Assembly: GCF_026723765.1 (NCBI RefSeq)
Contig: NZ_CP113524.1
Location: 2,403,001-2,467,000, forward strand
Direction: 5' to 3'
Source: Lacrimispora xylanolytica
GTDB lineage: Bacteria; Bacillota; Clostridia; Lachnospirales; Lachnospiraceae
DNA length: 64,000 nt
Position 1 is the first letter of the stretch, and each line of letters opens with the position of its first letter. Below, piece after piece: positions 32,897 through 41,394 of this stretch. The notes under the pieces were generated by a model. It was given only the letters and a program-made list of their open reading frames with translations. It was not told the origin of the DNA and ran no database searches. The translations under genes were made by a program, and so were the position numbers.

Positions 32897-33751
32897 CTAC
32901 CCTTTTACTGCCCCTGTGGTCAGACCATCAACAATCTGATTGCTAAAGATACTGTACACGACTATGGTCGGCGCAATGGCTATAATAATGGCAGCAAACA
33001 TCTGAACGTAATTCGTTGCATAAGGCCCTACGAAATAGGTCAAGGTTACTGGCAGCGTCTTTTTTAAAGGATCGGATATAAATACCATTGCCAGCAAAAG
33101 CTCATTCCAGTTTCCTACGAAGGTCATGAGCCCGGCAACAAACATGCCAACCCTGGCTAAAGGCAGACCAATTCTTATAAAGCAGCCGTAAATAGAACAT
33201 CCATCGATACATGCCGCTTCAAACAGCTCATTGGGCATACTCTTAAAAAATCCCACCATAAGAAAAACAGTGATTGGAAGGGAAAAGGTTATGTAAGGAA
33301 TGATGAGACCAATTAGATGATTGGTCAGATTCCAGCTTGAGAAACGAACAAACAGAGGTATCAATACGCAGTGAACCGGTACCATCATACCAATTAAAAA
33401 ATACTGCATAAGATAACGCATGATCTTCAATCTCATTCTTGCAATGGCAAATGCTGCCATAGAACCAATTAGCAGGCTGATAATCAATGCCGCGGCACAG
33501 ACAATCATGGAATTTAAGGTCGCAATTCCCAGCTTACCATTTACCCAAGAAAATATATAATTCCCTAATTGCAATACCTGGGGTATGGAAAATGGATTCG
33601 TCAGTACTTCCCGGTTGGTTTTAAAGGAAACACTGAGCATCCATAGCAAGGGAAGAATATAAATCAGTGCAAGAATAACAAGACCTATATATATAATAAC
33701 ATCGACAATGGTAATTTGTTTCTTCTTCTTTACCAATTCATTTGTTTTCAT
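32897..33751 (-). CDS. Sugar ABC transporter permease (MalG type)
   Basis: This inner-membrane permease (284 residues, six hydrophobic segments) carries the EAA loop ELFEAACIDGCSIYGCFIRIGLPLARVG (about residues 180-207) that docks on the ATPase, in the carbohydrate uptake CUT1 family. It is the third gene of a minus-strand set with a binding lipoprotein and a MalF-type permease; the ATPase is not encoded here, which is common because CUT1 systems share an MsmK-type ATPase. The ATG at 33751 follows GGGAGGTGG. Confidence 0.93.
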   Translation of the reverse strand: MKTNELVKKKKQITIVDVIIYIGLVILALIYILPLLWMLSVSFKTNREVLTNPFSIPQVLQLGNYIFSWVNGKLGIATLNSMIVCAAALIISLLIGSMAAFAIARMRLKIMRYLMQYFLIGMMVPVHCVLIPLFVRFSSWNLTNHLIGLIIPYITFSLPITVFLMVGFFKSMPNELFEAACIDGCSIYGCFIRIGLPLARVGMFVAGLMTFVGNWNELLLAMVFISDPLKKTLPVTLTYFVGPYATNYVQMFAAIIIAIAPTIVVYSIFSNQIVDGLTTGAVKG

Positions 33752-33764
33752 TCTGCCACCTCCC

Positions 33765-34652
33765 TTAAGCCTCATAAGTTTCAACTTTTATGCACTTGCT
33801 GATTACAACTGTCATGACCATACATAAGATCAGTAAGACAATGGAAATCGAACTGGCATATCCGTATTTAAAAAATTTAAATCCCTGGGTATACAAATGA
33901 GATGCCAAAACCTCTGTTGTATGGTTCGGGCCACCTTGTGTCATGTTGTAAACCAAGTCAAAAAATTTCAAGGAACCAATGCAATTTAAAGAAAGGGTGG
34001 TAACTAACATAGGCCGGATAAGAGGAAGCGTAATATGCATGAAAGCTCGGGATTTCGATGCTCCGTCAATATAGGAAGCTTCGTAAATATCTCTTGATAT
34101 TCCACTGATCTGCGCCATATAAAGCATCATTGTCTGCCCTACATACTGCCAGAGTGCTACAAACCCAATGACCCACATAGGAAGTGGAATCAGTCCTTTG
34201 GTAGCAAAAAGCCAGTTTGGTCCCTGAACCCCAATCATACCTAAGAGTTGGTTTAATCCTATCTTAGGATTAAATAAAAATGCCCACAAAAGCCCAAGCG
34301 CTGCGGAAGACAGTACGCAAGGAAGATAATAGATATTTTTAAAAAGGTTTCTTCCCCATTTCAGATTTGTTAATATGACAGCAAGAAATAACCCTATTAC
34401 CTGTTGCGTGATGCCAGAAAAAACCATAAAGAATATCGAGTTTTTCAAAGCGGTTTTCATTGTTTCATCACTGGTGAACAGATCTATATAATTCTTTAGT
34501 CCCACGAAATCTGGTTTCGTAAGCCCCGTATAATTACAAAGAGAATAATAGATCACCTGAATGATTGGAACAAATAAAATCAGTGTAAACAAAAGGAATG
34601 CCGGTGCAAGAAATATAACTGCTGCTTTTTTATCTTCCAATAACTTGTTCAT
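33765..34652 (-). CDS. Sugar ABC transporter permease (MalF type)
   Basis: This is the partner CUT1 permease of 295 residues with six hydrophobic segments. The start NKLLEDKKAAVIFLAPAFLLF and the EAA loop DIYEASYIDGASKSRAFMHITLPLIRP (about 205-231) are typical, as is the TQGGPNHTTEVL stretch. It begins at the ATG at 34652 behind AAAGGAAAGGG and ends 13 bases before the next permease gene. Confidence 0.94.
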   Translation of the reverse strand: MNKLLEDKKAAVIFLAPAFLLFTLILFVPIIQVIYYSLCNYTGLTKPDFVGLKNYIDLFTSDETMKTALKNSIFFMVFSGITQQVIGLFLAVILTNLKWGRNLFKNIYYLPCVLSSAALGLLWAFLFNPKIGLNQLLGMIGVQGPNWLFATKGLIPLPMWVIGFVALWQYVGQTMMLYMAQISGISRDIYEASYIDGASKSRAFMHITLPLIRPMLVTTLSLNCIGSLKFFDLVYNMTQGGPNHTTEVLASHLYTQGFKFFKYGYASSISIVLLILCMVMTVVISKCIKVETYEA

Positions 34653-34727
34653 GTAATATCCCTTTCCTTTCAAAGCGAAGGTATACGAATGTATTTCTGC
34701 ACCGTATACCTTCTAATATCCTATGAT

Positions 34728-36086
34728 TTATTTCTTCCAAACATTTTTATTATAAAAATCCTGAACCTTTTGGAATGCTTCTTCTGGAGTTGCATTACCA
34801 AGATAGATATCTACCATTGCATTATCAAAGAAATCTCCTGCTTCAACGCTAGCTAAAGATTCATTGTAAAAGCCTAAGGTTCCAGTAACATTCTTCATTA
34901 TATCACTGATATAAGCAAACTGCTTTGGTGCTTTATCAAAATCGATCTTTACAGCAGTTACAGGAATCTTACCTGCTACTTCAGCCGTGTATCTCTGTGC
35001 AGTATCATCTGTAAACATCTTCAACAAAGCAAGGGAAGCTTCCTGATGCTTTGTAGATGAACTCATAACCAGGTTATCCGTCTTAACAATCATACGGTTA
35101 GGATTTGCTCCGCCTTCAATAGCTGGGAACTGGAAGATACCACATTTTTTTTCAAACTCAGGATTGTTGCCGTTGATCTGAGCAATAGCCCAGGATCCCT
35201 GTACCAGCATTGCTGCTTCTCCATTGTAGAAGTTAGCAGTTGCCTGATCATTGGAATCTCCAGCAGCAGAGTCCTGGAAATACTGGGACAGCTCTTTTAA
35301 CTTCGTTCCTGCATCGATAAAGCTTTTATTTGTCCAATCAAGCTTACCTTCATTGACAGCAATCAGATTATCCGGACCGCCTTCTCTATCACAAAGATAT
35401 CCAGCAATCATGGATAAACACCAGGAAGTACCTGCGGAACAGGAAATTGGTGTGTAGCCTGCTTCTTTAATCTTCTTACAAGCTTCGATTAAATCAGTAT
35501 AGTCCTTTGGTACCTCAACTCCTGCCTTTTCAAAGATCTCTGTATTATAAAATACACAGGCTGCGGCAAAGTTTGTAGGAACCGCCATAATCTTTCCGTC
35601 ATATGTAATACGCTCGAAAATACCATCGTTAAATGTCTTATACCATTCAGATTCTTTGTTTTTCAGAATATCTGTTAAATCTGCTGCTACTCCTACATCC
35701 ACATACTGGTTAAGGTTTGGTCCTGGATCACAGATAAATACATCAGGTGTATTCCCTGCTGCAACCAAAGCATTCAGCTTGGTATAGTAATCATCCAGAT
35801 TGGTTGTAACAACATTACAGTAGTATTTCCCCTTATACTGCTCGTTGAAGCGGTCAATGACCTGCTTGTACCCCTTACTGATAAGATCTTCTGTTGCATC
35901 CAGATTATCCCAGAACATCCAAGTGATCTGTTCTTCTGTACCGGTAGCTTTCACTGCCTCTGCTCCGCTTTCTGTGGAACCGCCTGCCGCCTGGGTAGCC
36001 CCTGTATCGGTTGAAACCCCACAACCAGAAAGTGATCCGATAACCAATCCTGCAGCTAAGAAACCTGAAATGAATCTTTTGATCAT
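34728..36086 (-). CDS. Extracellular sugar-binding lipoprotein
   Basis: This is the substrate receptor of the CUT1 ABC transporter. The 452-residue precursor has a lipoprotein signal peptide (MIKRFISGFLAAGLVIGSLSGC, with the lipobox Cys near residue 22), a Ser/Gly/Thr-rich linker and a family 1 solute-binding domain (WMFWDNLDATEDLI...VIDRFNEQYKG...NTPDVFICDPG). The ATG at 36086 follows GGAGGAGAAAGG. Its neighbours GH43 and an acetylesterase suggest an arabino- or xylo-oligosaccharide ligand. The 317-base gap upstream holds the promoter region it shares with a divergent AraC gene. Confidence 0.93.
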   Translation of the reverse strand: MIKRFISGFLAAGLVIGSLSGCGVSTDTGATQAAGGSTESGAEAVKATGTEEQITWMFWDNLDATEDLISKGYKQVIDRFNEQYKGKYYCNVVTTNLDDYYTKLNALVAAGNTPDVFICDPGPNLNQYVDVGVAADLTDILKNKESEWYKTFNDGIFERITYDGKIMAVPTNFAAACVFYNTEIFEKAGVEVPKDYTDLIEACKKIKEAGYTPISCSAGTSWCLSMIAGYLCDREGGPDNLIAVNEGKLDWTNKSFIDAGTKLKELSQYFQDSAAGDSNDQATANFYNGEAAMLVQGSWAIAQINGNNPEFEKKCGIFQFPAIEGGANPNRMIVKTDNLVMSSSTKHQEASLALLKMFTDDTAQRYTAEVAGKIPVTAVKIDFDKAPKQFAYISDIMKNVTGTLGFYNESLASVEAGDFFDNAMVDIYLGNATPEEAFQKVQDFYNKNVWKK

Positions 36087-36322
36087 ACCTTTCTCCTCCA
36101 TGACTCACATTTTTTTCATATTTACTTGATGTTTTAACTTTAACAGAATTCATCAGTGATTTCTTTAAAATTATTGCCTCCAGATTATCAATTATTGCTA
36201 TCATCCATTATTCGCACTTTTTATTTTTTCATATTATATACAGTATGAAGGCTTACGAATGGGTTTTTTTATGCTTTTTCACAATATAACGATTATTTGC
36301 TGTTACAATTTTCCTTTTATTA

Positions 36323-36351
36323 TTGTAATTTTCACATATGCATCCTATAAT
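36323..36351 (+). promoter_or_regulatory. Promoter of the AraC-family regulator at 36.4 kb
   Basis: TTGTAA (36323-36328), a 17-base spacer and a perfect TATAAT (36346-36351) lie about 50 bases before the AraC gene. The rest of the 36087-36403 gap is AT-rich; on the other strand a TATAAT near 36235 without a good -35 may be the activator-dependent promoter of the ABC operon. Confidence 0.6.
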
Positions 36352-36403
36352 AATTTCATTACAACAAGCAATTATTTATTGCTGATTTATAAGGAGCCGG
36401 AAA

Positions 36404-37264
36404 ATGATAGAAAATCTGAGAGGAATTCACGAAACGGTTAATTACAAGGAATACACAAATGTTCGCCTCTATGACAACACTGAGGCAGAAAACTACCCCG
36501 CCCACTGGCATACTCCCCTGGAGATCATTATGCCAATTAAGAACAACTATTCTGTTGTCTGTGACACTCATACCTTCGAAATAAGGCCTGGGGAGATCAT
36601 CTTAATATGTCCTGGCGTCATCCATTCCCTGAAAGCACCTAAGACAGGACGAAGAATTATCTTCCAGGCAGAGCTTCCCATGTTTAACGCAATCAAAGAA
36701 CTAGAATCCATTCTTACACTCCTAAGTCCGACCTTAATCATCACTCCACAGGCATTCCCTACCATTCACGACAAACTTTATAACTACATGCTGGAGATTA
36801 CAGAAGAATACAAAAAAGACATCCCATTAACAGAGACAAAGATCTACTCTGCCCTCTTAGACATGTTCGCCCTTATCGGACGAAATCACACAGAGCAGGT
36901 AAGCCTTCTGGATTCAGATAATATCAAACAGAAGAAATACACAGAAAAATTTATTTTTATTTGCAATTATATCAGCTGCCATTGTACAGAGGATTTGTCA
37001 CTGGAGGAGGTGGCCTCACTGGTTGGATTCAGTAAATACCATTTTGCACGCTTATTTAAGCAATTTGCAAACATATCCTTTTACAAATACGTAAATAAAA
37101 AGCGGATAGCCACTGCCGAAACGCTGCTAATCAATCCCCAGCTTTCCATTACTGAGGTTGCTCTTCGTTCCGGCTTTTCAAGTCCATCCGCTTTTATCCG
37201 TATGTTTAAAATCGTAAAATCCTGTACTCCTACGGAATTTCGCCGTATGTACAACGACAGCTAA
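36404..37264 (+). CDS. AraC-family regulator of the oligosaccharide locus
   Basis: The 286-residue regulator has a cupin sensor domain (about 25-100, with HWHTPLEIIMPIKNNYSVV and ICPGVIHSL) and a C-terminal AraC DNA-binding domain (about 185-283, with LSLEEVASLVGFSKYHFARLFKQ and SITEVALRSGFSSPSAFIRMFK). AAGGAGCCGG precedes the ATG. It is divergent from the ABC transporter genes and converges with GH43, overlapping its stop by 4 bases. It is the likely activator of the transporter and perhaps of the glycosidase genes in response to an oligosaccharide. Confidence 0.93.
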   Translation: MIENLRGIHETVNYKEYTNVRLYDNTEAENYPAHWHTPLEIIMPIKNNYSVVCDTHTFEIRPGEIILICPGVIHSLKAPKTGRRIIFQAELPMFNAIKELESILTLLSPTLIITPQAFPTIHDKLYNYMLEITEEYKKDIPLTETKIYSALLDMFALIGRNHTEQVSLLDSDNIKQKKYTEKFIFICNYISCHCTEDLSLEEVASLVGFSKYHFARLFKQFANISFYKYVNKKRIATAETLLINPQLSITEVALRSGFSSPSAFIRMFKIVKSCTPTEFRRMYNDS

Positions 37265-38787
37265 TCCATAAAGTCAAGATAAAGAGTGCCAAATGATGCC
37301 ATACGCTCCGATTCTCCCCGCTCCGATGCTGCATAGACTCCAATGGTGCACCCGGTAAAACCTCCTGCCATCTCCGAGCAAAGCTCTTTTAACTCCAGGG
37401 AATCGACAAGGACCGTCTGGTCTGCTTCCCCGAGGAGCCGCTGGTCTTCCCCCTTTAGGTATATGGTATGCAGACTGCCGGATATAACAGGGTTCCCCCA
37501 CTCCGACACTTCATCTCCCGTTCGTTTTATCATAACTGCTTCTAAGCTTCCAGCCCGGTTCTTTATGACTGCTTTTACATAATGATTCTCATCATAGAAA
37601 TAAATGAGCCCGGCCTCTTCTCCTTCCATCAAATCCGCATCTATCTCCACCCAGGCTTCAAAGCTGCGGGACAGAAGTCTTGTACAGATAAAGGAGGGAA
37701 CCGACAGATCCTCAATAGTTACAGTCTTAAAAGGAAGATAAAGCTTTCCCTGTTCTATCTTAAGGGGCAGCATGTCTGGATTTCCCCTTAAACCAAGACA
37801 CCTCATATCAAGAGGAGATGTCCATAGGATATCCCCCCTTGCAGCCGGCTTTGCTCTGTCACAACCAGGTAAGAACTTCATCTTTTGCTGCTCCATGACC
37901 GTTCCCACCATTGGGTTTACAACGGGCCAATCTTCTTCCCATTCTACTTTTGCTAAAAATGTTTCCCTGCCAAGCTCCGCACATCCATTCTTCGGCCTCG
38001 TTCCCAACATGACCATAAACCAATCCCCGCTTGGGCTCTCCACCAAATCCCCATGACCAATATTTTGTATGGGGTAACCATGGCCCAGATGACGGTGAGT
38101 GAGAATCGGATTATGAGGACATGATTCATAAGGACCAAAGACAGACCGGCTTCTGGCAACTGCTACGCTGTGATGGAAGGCTGTTCCTCCCTCTGCCAGC
38201 ATCAGATAATAAAAATCATCCTTGCGATATACATGAGGCCCTTCCGCCCAGATAGTGTGTTTCATACTTCCATCAAAAACACTTACTGGTTTGCCCAGGA
38301 GCTTTCCTTCCCTTAAATCAAGCTCTTGAATCCATATCTCACAGTCTCCATAATAAGCCGCGTTCTCTTTTGCTCTCTGGCCTACATAATAGCAGGTTTC
38401 ATCATCAAAAAACAAACTGGGGTCAATACCAGGGGCATTTTCCAAGTATATAGGATCCGACCACGGCCCATTTGCTGTCTCTGCTGTGACATAGAAATTC
38501 CCCCCGCCAGACACATTGGTAGTAATCACATAAAACAATCCATTAAAATACCGTATGGTAGGCGCATAAATCCCCTGGGAGACTTTGGCTCCATTTAAGC
38601 AAAGCTGCTCCTCCCGTTCCAGCACATGGCCGATCTGTTCCCAATCACTTAAATTATCGCTTTTAAAAACCGGTATTCCAGGTGCATATGCAAAGGTGGA
38701 ATGAACCATATAAAACTCTTCCCCCACCCGGCATATGGAAGGGTCCGGGTAAAACCCCTTTTGAATGGGATTTGTAATCGTTATCAT
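37261..38787 (-). CDS. Family 43 glycoside hydrolase (beta-xylosidase/arabinofuranosidase type)
   Basis: The 508-residue enzyme has the GH43 five-bladed propeller: catalytic base Asp in NPIQKGFYPDPSICRVGEEFYMV (about residue 14), PGIDPSLFFDDE carrying the second acid, and WAEGPHVYRKDDFYYLM with the general acid Glu. A C-terminal beta-sandwich (about 325-505) of the GH43 C2 type follows. There is no signal peptide, so it acts inside the cell on imported oligosaccharides. The ATG at 38787 follows AGAGAGGTG. It lies 28 bases downstream of the acetylesterase gene and shares its strand. Confidence 0.92.
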   Translation of the reverse strand: MITITNPIQKGFYPDPSICRVGEEFYMVHSTFAYAPGIPVFKSDNLSDWEQIGHVLEREEQLCLNGAKVSQGIYAPTIRYFNGLFYVITTNVSGGGNFYVTAETANGPWSDPIYLENAPGIDPSLFFDDETCYYVGQRAKENAAYYGDCEIWIQELDLREGKLLGKPVSVFDGSMKHTIWAEGPHVYRKDDFYYLMLAEGGTAFHHSVAVARSRSVFGPYESCPHNPILTHRHLGHGYPIQNIGHGDLVESPSGDWFMVMLGTRPKNGCAELGRETFLAKVEWEEDWPVVNPMVGTVMEQQKMKFLPGCDRAKPAARGDILWTSPLDMRCLGLRGNPDMLPLKIEQGKLYLPFKTVTIEDLSVPSFICTRLLSRSFEAWVEIDADLMEGEEAGLIYFYDENHYVKAVIKNRAGSLEAVMIKRTGDEVSEWGNPVISGSLHTIYLKGEDQRLLGEADQTVLVDSLELKELCSEMAGGFTGCTIGVYAASERGESERMASFGTLYLDFMD

Positions 38788-38815
38788 CTTAATCACCTCT
38801 CTTTGAATACCATTC

Positions 38816-40327
38816 CTATAAGCACACCACAGAAAACGGTTTTACAGGAAGTAAAGCCTCATTAAACAGGTTCACCTCGCAATATCCCTCTTTTGCAAAC
38901 TGAATCTCTATGGGATCCTCTGATAAGGATTCAAAGGTAAGTGTAACGCTTGTATCAAGACTAAAAGTTTCTATTTCTTTTATCTGTTTCCCTTGCCAAA
39001 TCTTCAGGCTTTTAATTTCTTCTCCTTTGAGGGTGAGACTCTTACCTGTATCTGAGAAATGAAGAATGAGCTTATTCTCTATTCTCTCAGCCTTTATAAA
39101 CTCCGGAGATTCACAAAGAATGTCTTCCCCATATATTTTTCCACGTGCCAGAAGGGCAAGCCTTTCCCCAACTTCAATCTTCTCCTTAGGATGGATATCC
39201 TCGTACATGCCAAGGTCCATGATAGAAATCATATAAGCACCTGGAACAAGCTTGGAGACCAGTTCCTGCCGTTCCCTGATAGCTGGGTAGCCGTTGCCAT
39301 CATTTCCAAGCCACCAGCCAAATGGAGCCAGCTGAACAAAAAGAAATGGCAACTCATCCTTCCAAAGCTTTCTCCAGCAGCGGATCATTGTTTCAAAGGT
39401 CTTATCGTATATGTCTGCATGACCTGCATCGGATTCTCCCTGATACCAGAGAACTCCTTTTACTGGAAAAGGTGCAAGCTTTTTGAGCATGGTCTCATAA
39501 AGGCCTGATGGGCGATAATGATGGTATGGTCCAAGAAGAACTGCGGGATCACCTGCATTTCTTTCCATCCATTCTTTCTGATCCTCTTCATTCATGCCAT
39601 ACATCATGGCTCTCCAGTCAATCTGATGCTCATAAGAGTCTTCAAATGCCCAGCCCTCCATGCTCTTATTCTTAATCTCTTCTTCTGGCATAGAAGATAA
39701 GGCCTGTTGATACTCTTCTTTAAAAACATGTAACGGTTCTTCATCAAAACAGGACCAGTCCATCCAGGCACAGGCAGGTGTCCCGCCCCAGTTACAGCCA
39801 ATAACACCCACTGGAACGCCAATGACCGGCTGCAAAGATCTGGCAAAGGAATATCCCGGTGCAGAAAAGGTCTCCCACTGAAAATCATGCTCTAAAAACC
39901 AGCTCCCGGAATCTGGCAGCTCCCTCTTCTGGCCTTCAAATGCAATTCTCTTACAGTTGAACATATGTATATCATCATTTCTTTCCCACTTCTTTATATC
40001 ATTCCAGTGAGCGTCGTATCTTAGAAAATACTCCATGTTGGACTGGCCTGCCGCAATATAGATATCTCCTATGCTTATATTGGAAATGGTGACTTCCGGA
40101 GCTTCCTCCTCATCCACAAAAATGGACAGAGTAAGTCCCACACCAGCATTCTGTTTTGAAAGCTCGCAGTAAAAGGTAACTCCATGGATCTCTGCCTCCT
40201 CCATATCATTGCAAAGGCTTATGCGAAGCCGTTTTGCCCCTGTTACTGTCCCCCATACTTTAATGGTCTTATCCCGTTGAAGCATCATTCCATCTTGAAA
40301 GATTTCAGGTAATTCAATTCGTGCCAT
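38816..40327 (-). CDS. SGNH-type carbohydrate acetylesterase (sialate O-acetylesterase-like)
   Basis: This 503-residue protein belongs to the sialate O-acetylesterase/CE6-like group. An N-terminal beta domain (ARIELPEIFQDGMMLQRDKTIKVWG) precedes the SGNH hydrolase, with nucleophile Ser in YIAAGQSNMEYFL (about 104-116), GCNWGGTPACAWM, WYQGESDAGHA, and Asp-His in EDIHPKEK. There is no signal peptide, so acetyl groups are removed in the cytoplasm. In this setting acetylated xylo-oligosaccharides are more likely than sialic acid, since no sialic acid genes are present. The ATG at 40327 follows TAGGGGGAAG. Confidence 0.88.
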   Translation of the reverse strand: MARIELPEIFQDGMMLQRDKTIKVWGTVTGAKRLRISLCNDMEEAEIHGVTFYCELSKQNAGVGLTLSIFVDEEEAPEVTISNISIGDIYIAAGQSNMEYFLRYDAHWNDIKKWERNDDIHMFNCKRIAFEGQKRELPDSGSWFLEHDFQWETFSAPGYSFARSLQPVIGVPVGVIGCNWGGTPACAWMDWSCFDEEPLHVFKEEYQQALSSMPEEEIKNKSMEGWAFEDSYEHQIDWRAMMYGMNEEDQKEWMERNAGDPAVLLGPYHHYRPSGLYETMLKKLAPFPVKGVLWYQGESDAGHADIYDKTFETMIRCWRKLWKDELPFLFVQLAPFGWWLGNDGNGYPAIRERQELVSKLVPGAYMISIMDLGMYEDIHPKEKIEVGERLALLARGKIYGEDILCESPEFIKAERIENKLILHFSDTGKSLTLKGEEIKSLKIWQGKQIKEIETFSLDTSVTLTFESLSEDPIEIQFAKEGYCEVNLFNEALLPVKPFSVVCL

Positions 40328-40471
40328 ACACTTCCCCCTAAGTATAAAATATGAAACTATTTTTCTATATTGTAGCATAGATATTTTTTTATCAAAACAT
40401 AAAACTTGCTCATTTTTTATAATTATAGGCAAACAAGAAAGAGTCTGACTCGTTTGCAGAACTTTCTTATA

Positions 40472-40511
40472 AAATAAAAAAGCCGTCACCCGCTATCGGG
40501 TAACAGCCTTC
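40472..40511 (-). terminator. Intrinsic terminator after rpmF
   Basis: On the minus strand AAGGCTGTTACCCG pairs with CGGGTGACGGCTT (arms 40510-40497 and 40492-40480) and is followed by TTTTATTTT. It marks where the ribosomal-protein operon now ends, before the accessory segment. Confidence 0.85.
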
Positions 40512-40570
40512 TTTTCACCATGTTTGTCCAGAAACTACATGAAGCAGTTTCTGGTTACACAAAACTTGAA

Positions 40571-40753
40571 TTAAGCTTCAACGTTGATGATTTCTTTCTT
40601 GTTGTAAGAACCGCAAGCCTTGCAAACTCTGTGAGGCATCATCAGCTCACCGCATTTGCTGCACTTCACTAAGTTTGGAGCGCTCATCTTCCAGTTTGCT
40701 CTACGTTTGTCTCTTCTAGCTTTAGAAGATTTGTTCTTTGGACAGATAGACAT
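40571..40753 (-). CDS. rpmF: Ribosomal protein L32
   Basis: The 60-residue basic protein of the large ribosomal subunit has the family start MSICPKNKSSKARRDKRRANW and a zinc ribbon (CSKCGELMMPHRVCKACG). It follows the DUF177 gene by 2 bases. In related genomes plsX comes next; here it is followed by a terminator and accessory genes. Confidence 0.97.
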   Translation of the reverse strand: MSICPKNKSSKARRDKRRANWKMSAPNLVKCSKCGELMMPHRVCKACGSYNKKEIINVEA

Positions 40754-40755
40754 GG

Positions 40756-41283
40756 TTACACCTCCTTAAACTGTTTAAAAATATCCTGGATGACTGCCAT
40801 TCTAGGGTCTGTAGGCCTAATATCGCAGTCACAAGTCTCACGATTGAGATTTGTTCCACATCTATTACAAATCCCCTTACAGTCTTCACTGCAGAGAACC
40901 TTCATAGGCAGGTTCAGTATGAGTTCATCACAAACCAACTGGTCTACATCCAGATTATAACCACTAACATATGGTTGTTCATCGAGATCTTCTTCACGCT
41001 CTTCCTCTGATTCACCTAAGTCAATCGTACGGATGATATCAAAATCCAAATCAATTGGAACAGGTTCCAGGCAGCGGTCACATGGAATAACAAGGGTAAG
41101 CTCTGCTTTCCCTTCCACTACCAGCTTTTTGCCTCCCAGATTGATAATCCGCAGCGTAACTGGTTTCTCAGCCGCTACTTTATAATCACCGTTTGGCCCA
41201 TGATAGACTGTCATCTCGATATCTGGCGTATAAGTTTTCTCTTTCCCTTCCAGGGTAAACAACTCGGTTAAATTAATAAGCAT
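40756..41283 (-). CDS. DUF177/YceD family protein
   Basis: This 175-residue protein of the YceD family is almost always encoded with rpmF and is implicated in 23S rRNA accumulation in plants and bacteria. It shows the family CDRCLEPV segment and an extra C-terminal Cys-rich ribbon (CSEDCKGICNRCGTNLNRETC) common in Firmicutes. The exact molecular role is not settled. It is transcribed with rpmF and lies about 110 bases downstream of ackA. Confidence 0.93.
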   Translation of the reverse strand: MLINLTELFTLEGKEKTYTPDIEMTVYHGPNGDYKVAAEKPVTLRIINLGGKKLVVEGKAELTLVIPCDRCLEPVPIDLDFDIIRTIDLGESEEEREEDLDEQPYVSGYNLDVDQLVCDELILNLPMKVLCSEDCKGICNRCGTNLNRETCDCDIRPTDPRMAVIQDIFKQFKEV

Positions 41284-41394
41284 ATTAGTCTCCTAATACG
41301 CACCTATGTAATTATACATAGATGCGCACTATTTGTCAACAAAATATTTCCATATTTGATGTTACATCACTAGGATGTACCACCCTGTCCAGGA

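Noticed and set aside
38816-40327. Sialic acid catabolism locus
   Set aside because: The esterase resembles sialate O-acetylesterase, but no lyase, kinase, epimerase or sialic acid transporter is nearby, while GH43 and a sugar ABC transporter are.
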